64,000 nt of DNA from Candidatus Heimdallarchaeota archaeon. Lineage in GTDB: Archaea > Asgardarchaeota > Heimdallarchaeia > Hodarchaeales > Hodarchaeaceae. A program made the translations under genes and the position numbers. This document shows, piece by piece, positions 57,451-64,000 of this stretch. The stretch lies in the NCBI GenBank assembly GCA_011364965.1, contig RDOB01000001.1:161368-225367 (forward strand). The letters run 5' to 3'. Numbering within the stretch: the stretch's first letter is position 1; each line of letters opens with the position of its first letter. The notes beneath the pieces are model-generated. The model saw only the letters and a program-made list of their open reading frames with translations. It was not told where the DNA came from and did not search any database.

Positions 57451-58458
57451 ATGAGTGAATTGGGTTCCAAACTAGGTTTTATCCTAAGTTATGACTATTT
57501 ACCACCTTCTCTATGTCATGATTTACTTGCACTTCTAGATAACAGTTCATTTACTCATGTATTCGTCCCAGAGTTATGGGGATATGACGCATTTACCCAA
57601 CTAGCAACCATGGCTACTCATTCAAAAAACTTAAACTTTGCTACTGGAATCGTTAACTTATTCTCTCGAACTCCTGCAACCTTAGCGCAAACTGCAGCTA
57701 GCTTAAGTCATCTTACCGAAGGAAGGTTTATTCTTGGTTTAGGATTAAGTGGTCCAATTGTGATACGAGATTGGCATGGTATGGATTACTACAAATTCTC
57801 TCCATTGCAACGAACACGCGAATACCTTGAAGTATTACGCTTAATATTTAGTGGAGAAAGGGTAAATTATTCAGGAAAAGTCTTTTCTCTAAGGAATTTT
57901 AAATTATTCAACGTTGAATCTCCTATTAATATTCCATTATTCTTAGCAGCATTAGGACCTAAGAATATTAAATTAGCAGGAGAATTAGCTGATGGTTGGA
58001 TGCCTGTTTGGGCTCCTTTCTCTGAATTGCCCACTCTAAAATCTAAATTAGAAGAAGGGATGAGACTCCGAGATTCTAGACTTCCTTTATCTCTTGATAT
58101 TGCCCCATATCTGATAACATGCGCATCTACTTCAGAAAAGGCGAAAAAACTAGTTTCAAAGCATATAGCTTATTATGTTGGAGGAATGGGAACGTTTTAC
58201 TATGAATTTGTTAAACGATTAGGGTATGCACACGAAGCTAATAAAATAAAAATCGCTTGGAATAACAACCAAAGAGAATTAGCTGCTCAATGTGTTTCGG
58301 AGCCCATGTTGAATGATATCGCTGTATTAGGTACACAAGAATATATTAAAGAACGATATCAGGAGATCTACAAAGCAGGAGTCAGTTTACCTATTGTAAT
58401 GCTTCCATATAGGTGTCCATCTGAACTCGCAATGGAGACGATTGGAGCTTTTTGCTAA
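57451..58458 (+). CDS. Luciferase-like (F420-dependent type) oxidoreductase
   Basis: A 335-residue TIM-barrel flavin-class enzyme. Visible motifs: 'FTHVFVPELWGYDAFTQLA', 'TGIVNLFSRTPATLAQTAASLSHLTEGRFILGLGLSGP' and 'FLAALGPKNIKLAGELADGWMP', all typical of the luciferase-like monooxygenase family, in archaea mostly F420-dependent. With cofE in the window, F420 is a plausible cofactor. The exact substrate cannot be read from sequence. Confidence 0.85.
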   Translation: MSELGSKLGFILSYDYLPPSLCHDLLALLDNSSFTHVFVPELWGYDAFTQLATMATHSKNLNFATGIVNLFSRTPATLAQTAASLSHLTEGRFILGLGLSGPIVIRDWHGMDYYKFSPLQRTREYLEVLRLIFSGERVNYSGKVFSLRNFKLFNVESPINIPLFLAALGPKNIKLAGELADGWMPVWAPFSELPTLKSKLEEGMRLRDSRLPLSLDIAPYLITCASTSEKAKKLVSKHIAYYVGGMGTFYYEFVKRLGYAHEANKIKIAWNNNQRELAAQCVSEPMLNDIAVLGTQEYIKERYQEIYKAGVSLPIVMLPYRCPSELAMETIGAFC

Positions 58459-58472
58459 ACGATTATAATTCT

Positions 58473-59606
58473 TTATTTGTCCATCAATGCTATTACAACA
58501 GGAGGATCATCAGGAGTAATACTAATGAGATTACGACTAACAAGATCTTCTAGCATTTGCCTTAATTTTCGTGGATGAGCACCAACTGACATTGCAAGTG
58601 TAGGAAGATCTAATGACCCTCCAAGGTTCAGTAATATTAGAATTGATGCATATAGAGGGTGAGACGATAGCAACCTTTGTGTATAATCTAAGAGAAGATT
58701 TCGCTCAAAAGTTTCTTGAGAAACTTTCTGCAATTTTTCTTTAAGCTCTAAGTTCTCATCCTCAGACATAATTAAGGATTCTTCTAGTCTATTTACCGTT
58801 GTTTTATGTTGTTTTTCGGTTTTTACACTTCGATCCATTTCATTTTGGAGTCGAACTCTCATTTCCTCTAATTCAAGATCGTATTCTTGTCTTATCTGTT
58901 TCATCCTTGATTGGACACTCTCTTCAACCATTCGTGCGTAATAATCTTCTTGAAGTTTATATGTCTCTGCAACAGAATTTAAAGCATCTTGAACATCTTT
59001 TTCTTGGAGCTTATGATCTCTTTTTAAGCTCTCAATTACCGCATCCTTCCCAGCAAGCTCTGTTGAAAGCTCTTCAACTTGTTTTTGCAAAAGCTCGAGT
59101 TGTTCATGAGTATTTTGAAGCTGCTGATGAGATTTTTTTAATTCCATTTCGAGATTAGCTATCTGATCTTCGCTTGTTTCTAGACGTTTTTTATTTTCCT
59201 CCCGTGCGTGTTCCAACTCTGAAATTTGGGAATTTTTATCCTTAATCTGATTACGAAGCTTTTGAAGCTCTTCCTCAAATTGCTTCATTTGGTTTTCATC
59301 AGGTGCAACAACTTCCTGAATAAATCGTGTTTCCCCTGTAATTATTTCACGGATCCTACCTAGGGATTTTATCGTAATGCGAGTTAGTTCACTATCTACT
59401 ATACGAGCAGTCTCTTTTCGAAGGTACTTAATAAAATCGTCAAGGTCACGATACGTGAAATGAGGTGTTCCTTGAGAAGTAAGTCGACTTTTACTTCCTG
59501 AGATAGCAACTCCTATTTCTTGCTGTGCAACCTCACGATCCTTTGCTATCTCATTGATAAACTCCAAACCGTATTCTTTTACTGTCTTTAAGTTCTGCGA
59601 AGGCAT
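58473..59606 (-). CDS. Coiled-coil protein with C-terminal winged-helix-like domain
   Basis: A 377-residue protein. Residues about 1-100 are a globular helical head; about 105-300 form a long coiled coil rich in E, K and Q ('FEEELQKLRNQIKDKNSQI', 'QLQNTHEQLELLQKQVEEL'). The last 65 residues ('ILILLNLGGSLDLPTLAMSVGAHPRKLRQML' onward) look like a winged helix. Overall this resembles a scaffold or DNA-associated filament protein. No family recognised. Confidence 0.6.
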   Translation of the reverse strand: MPSQNLKTVKEYGLEFINEIAKDREVAQQEIGVAISGSKSRLTSQGTPHFTYRDLDDFIKYLRKETARIVDSELTRITIKSLGRIREIITGETRFIQEVVAPDENQMKQFEEELQKLRNQIKDKNSQISELEHAREENKKRLETSEDQIANLEMELKKSHQQLQNTHEQLELLQKQVEELSTELAGKDAVIESLKRDHKLQEKDVQDALNSVAETYKLQEDYYARMVEESVQSRMKQIRQEYDLELEEMRVRLQNEMDRSVKTEKQHKTTVNRLEESLIMSEDENLELKEKLQKVSQETFERNLLLDYTQRLLSSHPLYASILILLNLGGSLDLPTLAMSVGAHPRKLRQMLEDLVSRNLISITPDDPPVVIALMDK

Positions 59607-59968
59607 TAATTTCCCTCAGTTAACGAATTAAAGGATTGTTATCCAACATTCCAATTCCAGAACCCACTACTGATACGAACAGGTCCTACGTGTTGGAAAT
59701 AAAGACGAAACCTTCTCTCAGGCATCATTCGAATATATATGAAAATCCTTAATGGAATGAACAGACTAGAGAAGAAATCGGTCTTTATATACAATTAACC
59801 TCCACATTTTCCCTCACCTTTAAAGTATTTTATGATAAAGAGAACAGATTCTAGAACCGTAATGAGATCCGAATATAATTATCAAAAGAACTTCATTAAG
59901 ATCTTGACAGTAATCTATCTGAAATCACGTTTCCTCTGTTCTTGTGGGAAAAAATTAGGTGAACGCTC
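59607..59968. other. Divergent spacer with an inverted repeat
   Basis: About 360 bases. TCCAACA (59642-59648) and TGTTGGA (59691-59697) form a seven-base inverted repeat enclosing 42 bases, near the start of the coiled-coil gene. It may be a hairpin or operator. The RNase III ribosome site AGGTGA is at 59958-59963. Confidence 0.4.
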
Positions 59969-60703
59969 ATGAGTGATAATAAAAATCTCTCTCCGATTTT
60001 AAAAACATTTAATGAAAAGTGGAGACTTAATTTATCCATCTCATTATTAGAACAATCACTAACTCATCGCTCATTAAAATCCTTAAGACCAGATACCAAG
60101 GATAACCAACGATTGGAAACCCTAGGGGACGCTGTTATTGATTTAATAGTTCTTGAATGGTTATATCACGAAAAAGCGGAGAACGAAGGAATTCTAACAA
60201 AAAGTCGTGCTGAGGTTGTGAAAAATGAGACCTTAGCTGAAGTAGGAAAAAGACTCAATATTGAAAGGATATTATTTTGTGCTCCAAACTACCAGGTTCA
60301 AAAAAAGGACCTCGCTGACGCTATTGAAGCGATTTTTGGAGCGATATTTCTTTCTCAAGGACTAAGAGCTTGCCAAAAGCTGTTGATCTCGCTTTTGGGA
60401 GAGAAAATGGCTGAAGCTCTTCATTTTGAGAAAAAAAGTATGAAAAAATGGGGAACTAATGAATATAATCCAAAAAATCTTCTTCAGGAGCATTTTCAAA
60501 AACAGGGGTTACCACTTCCTTCCTACAAGCTTATAAGAAAAGAAGGTACGGAACATAACCCAATTTATACATATCAATGTAAAGGGATTGTAAATAATAT
60601 AGCATTCCATGAACTGGGAGTGGGGAAGACAAAAAAGATAGCTCAAAAAGAAGCTGCAAAAGCATTATACCAGAAACTCGTGGAGAAAGGATATATAATT
60701 TAA
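59969..60703 (+). CDS. rnc: Ribonuclease III with dsRNA-binding domain
   Basis: Double-stranded-RNA endonuclease. The 244 residues have the catalytic signature 'RLETLGDAVIDLIVLEWL' (residues 48-65; E50 and D54 metal ligands) and the second acidic box 'DLADAIEAIFGAIFL' (about 116-130) with the metal-binding D and E. The C-terminal dsRNA-binding domain (about 168-240) includes 'NPKNLLQEHFQKQGLPLPSYKLI' and ends 'KKIAQKEAAKALYQKL'. Length equals bacterial RNase III. RNase III is rare in archaea. The ATG has AGGTGA five bases ahead. Confidence 0.95.
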   Translation: MSDNKNLSPILKTFNEKWRLNLSISLLEQSLTHRSLKSLRPDTKDNQRLETLGDAVIDLIVLEWLYHEKAENEGILTKSRAEVVKNETLAEVGKRLNIERILFCAPNYQVQKKDLADAIEAIFGAIFLSQGLRACQKLLISLLGEKMAEALHFEKKSMKKWGTNEYNPKNLLQEHFQKQGLPLPSYKLIRKEGTEHNPIYTYQCKGIVNNIAFHELGVGKTKKIAQKEAAKALYQKLVEKGYII

Positions 60704-60728
60704 TGCTAAAGGGAAAGAGAATTAGGGA

Positions 60729-61124
60729 TTATTTCAAAGGGACAAATTGAGACCCACGAGTTGCACCTATACCTGGTGCAGAATGTTTCACCTGTTTACA
60801 AGTAGGAGCATATTCACCTAAATAATGGCCCAGCATTTCTGGGATTAAATTGACTCGTAAAAATTCTCTACCATTATATACTTGTACCGTAGCTCCGATC
60901 AACTCAGGAAGAACGATAAAATCGCGGCAATGAGTTCGAACTGGCCGATTAGAATCTTTAGATGCCATAATTCTCTCCATTAATTTAATGTGCTGTGTAC
61001 TCATTCCTCGAGTTAATGAACGACGTTGTCTCGATGGAAGGAGAGAAATAAATTCATCCATAGATTTTTGACGGAGTTCTTCTAAACTAAAACCACGATA
61101 AGTAAATCCACGTCGAGATGACAT
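60729..61124 (-). CDS. rps19: Ribosomal protein uS19
   Basis: Small-subunit head protein near the decoding site. The 131 residues include 'FTYRGFSLEELRQKSMDEFISLLPSRQRRSLTRG' (archaeal/eukaryotic N-extension) and 'VRTHCRDFIVLPELIGATVQVYNGREF', 'MLGHYLGEYAPTCKQVKHSAPGIGATRGSQFVPLK'. In most archaea uS19 lies directly before uL22 on the same strand; here it is on the opposite strand, 440 bases away. Confidence 0.95.
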   Translation of the reverse strand: MSSRRGFTYRGFSLEELRQKSMDEFISLLPSRQRRSLTRGMSTQHIKLMERIMASKDSNRPVRTHCRDFIVLPELIGATVQVYNGREFLRVNLIPEMLGHYLGEYAPTCKQVKHSAPGIGATRGSQFVPLK

Positions 61125-61564
61125 TAATCTTCACATTTATACTTCAATTTTTTTCAAACAGGACATAATAGGACTCATAGAATCGTATTATTCCATGTAT
61201 AAACGAAAATTCAGAATAGTTAAAAATCTGGAGGATAAAAAGAAACAAGCAAATCCAACATCAAATTCTATTAACTCACATCTTTCTCAATAATCTACTC
61301 AAAAATTTGACATATACTAACCCTAAATAGGAGAAAAATTTGGATCCAATTCTATCAGTCATATTAAGAGAGACGAGTTATCTAAATAGTAATAATTCGA
61401 ATTGTAGGCACTTAAACCAATAATTTCTCGTAATACGTAAGGGGAGATGATTTTTATAACGAATAAATGGTAACCTCACATGTTTGAATTAAGCCAGTAC
61501 TATAAGGAAATGGCATAAGACAATAATTTCATGTAAATGTCTCATTATCTTTCCATTAAACATA
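61125..61564. other. Divergent promoter region between uS19 and uL22
   Basis: About 440 A/T-rich bases between divergent ribosomal genes. TTTTTATAAC at 61451-61460 is a likely TATA box for the uL22 operon (leader about 90 bases). No gene seen. Confidence 0.45.
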
Positions 61565-62041
61565 GTGGTTGAAGTTAAATTGCCAAAATATAAGATCTCA
61601 GTCTTTGGATTGGACGCAGATAGAACAGCGATTGCTACAGGCAGAAATATGCGGATTTCCCCGAAACATGCACGAGAAATTTCGCGGAAATTAAAAGGAA
61701 TGTACCTTGAATCTGCTCAAGAATATCTCGAAAAAGTGATCGCTCTTGAGAGAAGCGTTCCTTTTAGGCGTTATAGAAGAAAAATCCCACATAGAAAAGA
61801 TTTAAGAAAATGGCCTGCGGGAAGGTATCCTCAAAAGGCTGCAAAAGAAATTTTGCGAGTCCTCGAGAACGCAGAACAAAATTCATCCTTTAAAGGCTTA
61901 GAGGTCAGCCGATTAAGAATCACACATATGGCAGCTCAGAGAGGACGCAAAATTCGTGGATTTACACCTCGGGCACATGGTCGTTCCTCACCAAGCTATC
62001 AAACATTAACTCATGTTGAAGTCGTAGTAACAGAGGAATAA
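61565..62041 (+). CDS. rpl22: Ribosomal protein uL22
   Basis: Large-subunit exit-tunnel protein, here in its archaeal form of 158 residues. Features: 'ATGRNMRISPKHAREISRKLKGM', 'VPFRRYRRKIPHRKDLRKWPAGRYPQKAAKEI' and 'ITHMAAQRGRKIRGFTPRAHGRSSPS' (the tunnel loop). Start GTG at 61565 without a visible ribosome site. First gene of the uL22-uS3-uL29-Rpp29-uS17-uL14 operon. Confidence 0.96.
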   Translation: MVEVKLPKYKISVFGLDADRTAIATGRNMRISPKHAREISRKLKGMYLESAQEYLEKVIALERSVPFRRYRRKIPHRKDLRKWPAGRYPQKAAKEILRVLENAEQNSSFKGLEVSRLRITHMAAQRGRKIRGFTPRAHGRSSPSYQTLTHVEVVVTEE

Positions 62042-62045
62042 CAAT

Positions 62046-62825
62046 ATGGCAGCTCAAAAACACTTTATCGATCAAAATCTTCAATATGTCCAAGTTACCG
62101 AGTTCTTAAACAGTGAATTGAAGCTTGCAGGACAAGGTAAAATTGAAATCCATAAGACTCCAATGGGACATCGTGTTGTGATTCACGCAGTTCGTTTGGG
62201 TATGGTTATAGGACGAAGAGGGAGAAATGTAAGAAAAATCACTGATGTACTCGAACACCGATATGGATTAGAAACACCTCAGTTGGAAGTTCGAGACTTA
62301 GAAAATCCTCGATTAAATTCAAGAGTAATGGCAGGAAGACTAATCTCACAAATTCAAAAAGGATTTCATTTTCGACGTGCAGGATATGCTCTGGTTAGAC
62401 GAATAATGGCTGCTGAAGCAAGAGGAGTGGAGATTACTATTAAAGGTAAATTAACTTCTCAACGTGCAAGAGCTGAAGTTTTCCGTGAGGGATTCGTAGC
62501 AAAATGCGGAGAACCAGCTGCGAAATATGTTGATGAAACGGTATTGGAAGTGACTCTCAAACAAGGAGTTATTGGAGTTCATGTCAAAATTATGCAACCA
62601 GACGCGATTCTTCCTGATGATGCAAAATTGATTCCAAATGCATTCGGAGAACCTGAAGAAGAAGATATCCTTGCAGAATCTGAAGCTCTGCTATTGGAAG
62701 AAGAAACGGAATCCGAAGAAGTTGAAGAATCTGAGGAGAAAATAGAAAAAACCCTCAGTGATTTAATTCAAGAAGTTGACGATGAAGAACTCCTAAAGGA
62801 AGATGATTTTGAAACAGAAGAGTGA
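62046..62825 (+). CDS. rps3: Ribosomal protein uS3
   Basis: Small-subunit protein at the mRNA entry. The 259-residue protein has a KH domain with 'VIGRRGRNVRKITDVL' (GxxG, about 57-72) and the C-terminal uS3 domain ('ARGVEITIKGKLTSQRARAEVF', 'VHVKIMQPDAILPDD'). The last 60 residues form a strongly acidic tail (E-rich), longer than in many archaea. Stop is ten bases before uL29. Confidence 0.96.
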   Translation: MAAQKHFIDQNLQYVQVTEFLNSELKLAGQGKIEIHKTPMGHRVVIHAVRLGMVIGRRGRNVRKITDVLEHRYGLETPQLEVRDLENPRLNSRVMAGRLISQIQKGFHFRRAGYALVRRIMAAEARGVEITIKGKLTSQRARAEVFREGFVAKCGEPAAKYVDETVLEVTLKQGVIGVHVKIMQPDAILPDDAKLIPNAFGEPEEEDILAESEALLLEEETESEEVEESEEKIEKTLSDLIQEVDDEELLKEDDFETEE

Positions 62826-62834
62826 GGACTCAAA

Positions 62835-63038
62835 ATGGCAATATTAAGGAAATCTCAAATCCGTAAAATGTCTATAAAGGAAAGAGATGAGAAAATAATG
62901 GAATTAAAGACAGAATTGCTTACCTTAAGAGGCAAAGCACGAACTGGAGGACTTGAATCTTCTGGTAGAGTACGAGAATTGAGAAGGACAATTGCACGAA
63001 TCTTAACGATTAATCAGGAAGAAAATGAAGTCATTTAA
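62835..63038 (+). CDS. rpl29: Ribosomal protein uL29
   Basis: Short two-helix large-subunit protein (67 residues) at the tunnel exit. 'LRKSQIRKMSIKERDEKIMELKTELLTLRGKARTGGLESSGRVRELRRTIARILT' is typical of the archaeal family. It overlaps the start of the next gene by 14 bases, indicating translational coupling. Confidence 0.94.
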   Translation: MAILRKSQIRKMSIKERDEKIMELKTELLTLRGKARTGGLESSGRVRELRRTIARILTINQEENEVI

Positions 63039-63315
63039 AAAGAACTATATAGAATCGGAAAGTAACCTCCCCAAATCACGCTTAACTGGACGAATATGTG
63101 AAATACAGTATAATAATAATCTGTTCAAAGGAGAAATATTATCAGAAACAAAAAACACCCTAGAAATTCAGACACCTAGAGGTATTAAAATCCTACCCAA
63201 GACAGAATCAACGATTAAAATAAAAATTAAAGATCAATACTATCAAATAAATGGTACTCAATTAATCGGACGTCATGAAGACCGTATTAAAAAAAGGATG
63301 AAACGTAAATGGTGA
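63025..63315 (+). CDS. rnp1: RNase P protein component 1 (Rpp29)
   Basis: Protein subunit of archaeal RNase P, which matures tRNA 5' ends. The 96 residues form an Sm-like barrel: 'SRLTGRICEIQYNNNLFKGEILSETKNTLEIQTPRGIKILPKTESTIKI' (about 18-66). The C-terminus ('RHEDRIKKRMKRKW') is basic. Position between uL29 and uS17 is the conserved archaeal location. Confidence 0.92.
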   Translation: MKSFKKNYIESESNLPKSRLTGRICEIQYNNNLFKGEILSETKNTLEIQTPRGIKILPKTESTIKIKIKDQYYQINGTQLIGRHEDRIKKRMKRKW

Positions 63316-63653
63316 AAAAGAAATATTCAAGACATATTGGTATTGCACCAACACCAAAAAGAACTTGTGATGACCCAAACTGTCCATTCCATGGTACATT
63401 ATCTGTAAGAGGACGAGTGATGGAAACAGAGGTTGTTTCGGATCGAATGGATAAAACTGTCACAGTTCAAAGATCTCAACTCGAATTAGTTAGAAAATAT
63501 AAAAGATATGGGCGGTCGACGATCCGCATGCACGCACATAATCCTCCTTGTATAGATGCTAAAGTAGGAGACCAAGTAAGAATTGGCGAATGCCGTCCGT
63601 TAGCAAAAACTGTTTCTTTTGTAGTAATTGAAAAACTAGAAGAAGGAGAATAA
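63309..63653 (+). CDS. rps17: Ribosomal protein uS17
   Basis: Small-subunit OB-fold protein. The 114 residues include an archaeal N-extension with CDDPNCPFHG (Zn-like cysteine pair), then 'VSDRMDKTVTVQRSQLELVRKYKRYGRSTIRMHAHNPPCIDAKVGDQVRIGECRPLAKTVSFVV', the standard core. It overlaps rnp1 by seven bases. Confidence 0.95.
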   Translation: MVKKKYSRHIGIAPTPKRTCDDPNCPFHGTLSVRGRVMETEVVSDRMDKTVTVQRSQLELVRKYKRYGRSTIRMHAHNPPCIDAKVGDQVRIGECRPLAKTVSFVVIEKLEEGE

Positions 63654-63657
63654 GAAA

Positions 63658-64000
63658 ATGAAGAAAAGACGGGCAATGCGGCATGTAACACGCCGAATTA
63701 CACGTGCTCTCCCCACTGGTGCAATTATTCCTGTTGCAGATAATTCAGGAGCGCGAATGATAGAAGTAATTAGCGTTAAAGGGCATAAAACTCGTTTAAG
63801 TAGACAACCTGCCGCCAAAGTAGGAGATCTAATAGTCTGCTCTGTCAAAAAAGGGAGTCCTAAGCTTCGACGGCAAATTGTTCATGCAGTAATAATCCGT
63901 CAAAAGAAACCATACAAAAGAGCTGATGGAAGCTGGGTTTATTTCGAAGATAATGCAGTAGTTGTTACCAACGAAGTTGGAGAGCCACGAGGAAGTGAAA
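63658..64000 (+). CDS. rpl14: Ribosomal protein uL14 (partial, runs off the window)
   Basis: Large-subunit protein at the subunit interface. 114 codons are visible from the ATG at 63658: 'MKKRRAMRHVTRRITRALPTG', then 'IIPVADNSGARMIEVISV', 'RLSRQPAAKVGDLIVCSVKKG' and 'RADGSWVYFEDNAVVVTNEVGEPRG', the full family pattern. The last few residues lie outside the window. Confidence 0.94.
   Translation, partial: MKKRRAMRHVTRRITRALPTGAIIPVADNSGARMIEVISVKGHKTRLSRQPAAKVGDLIVCSVKKGSPKLRRQIVHAVIIRQKKPYKRADGSWVYFEDNAVVVTNEVGEPRGSE

Overview
The window is a 64 kb stretch of AT-rich archaeal chromosome. Archaeal markers are the exosome (Rrp41/Rrp4), SBDS, proteasome alpha, aIF5A, Nob1, archaeal DnaG, LonB, pelota, Pth2, a histone, Rpo12, F420 genes and an archaeal S10-type ribosomal cluster. 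Several features point to an Asgard archaeon: clear homologues of the eukaryotic ribosomal proteins eL22 and eL38, a full RNase III with a dsRNA-binding domain, several TPR/SNAP-like helical proteins, and tRNA genes with multiple introns. The class within Asgard cannot be fixed from this sequence; a Heimdallarchaeia-like lineage is a guess.

Layout. 1-2.4 kb: the exosome-proteasome operon on the minus strand (psmA, SBDS, rrp4, rrp41). 2.9-9.4 kb: translation genes (aIF5A, NAD kinase, Nob1, eL38, a possible short eS17, eL22) with two radical-SAM proteins. 9.6-15.2 kb: four intron-bearing tRNA genes (three Arg, one Pro) around an AAA ATPase, the G10 tRNA methyltransferase and LonB. 15.5-25.4 kb: FtsZ, HypB/HypA, a histone deacetylase-family enzyme, pelota, Pth2, uL16, a histone, DnaG, a structured gene-free region and PPAT. 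25.6-31.3 kb: a site-2 protease, OTCase, an Urm1/MoaD-like protein, tRNA-Gly, CofE and a TPR protein. 31.7-43.8 kb: a seven-gene block joining a 1700-residue surface protein to DUF4129, DUF4350, MoxR and DUF58 proteins. 43.9-51.5 kb: OFA-type transporter, acetyl-CoA synthetase, an unassigned 663-residue protein and methionine aminopeptidase. 51.6-58.5 kb: helical protein, eIF1/SUI1, Rpo12, two-part methylmalonyl-CoA mutase with its adenosyltransferase, tRNA-His and an F420-type oxidoreductase. 58.5-64 kb: coiled-coil protein, RNase III, uS19 (inverted), then uL22-uS3-uL29-Rpp29-uS17-uL14.

How the parts fit. Most of the window is information processing and protein turnover. Metabolic hints are acetate activation, methylmalonyl-CoA/B12 metabolism, [NiFe]-hydrogenase maturation and F420 use. 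The most unusual signals are the following. Five of six tRNAs carry an intron in the T-loop at the same point (59/60), each within a bulge-helix-bulge, and the sixth has one in the D-loop. The proteasome alpha gene has no ATG/GTG/TTG start and appears to use ATT behind a good Shine-Dalgarno. An Urm1/MoaD-like protein has a 12-residue tail after its Gly-Gly. The surface-protein/MoxR block looks like an envelope-assembly system. A gene-free region near 24.5 kb folds into nested hairpins.
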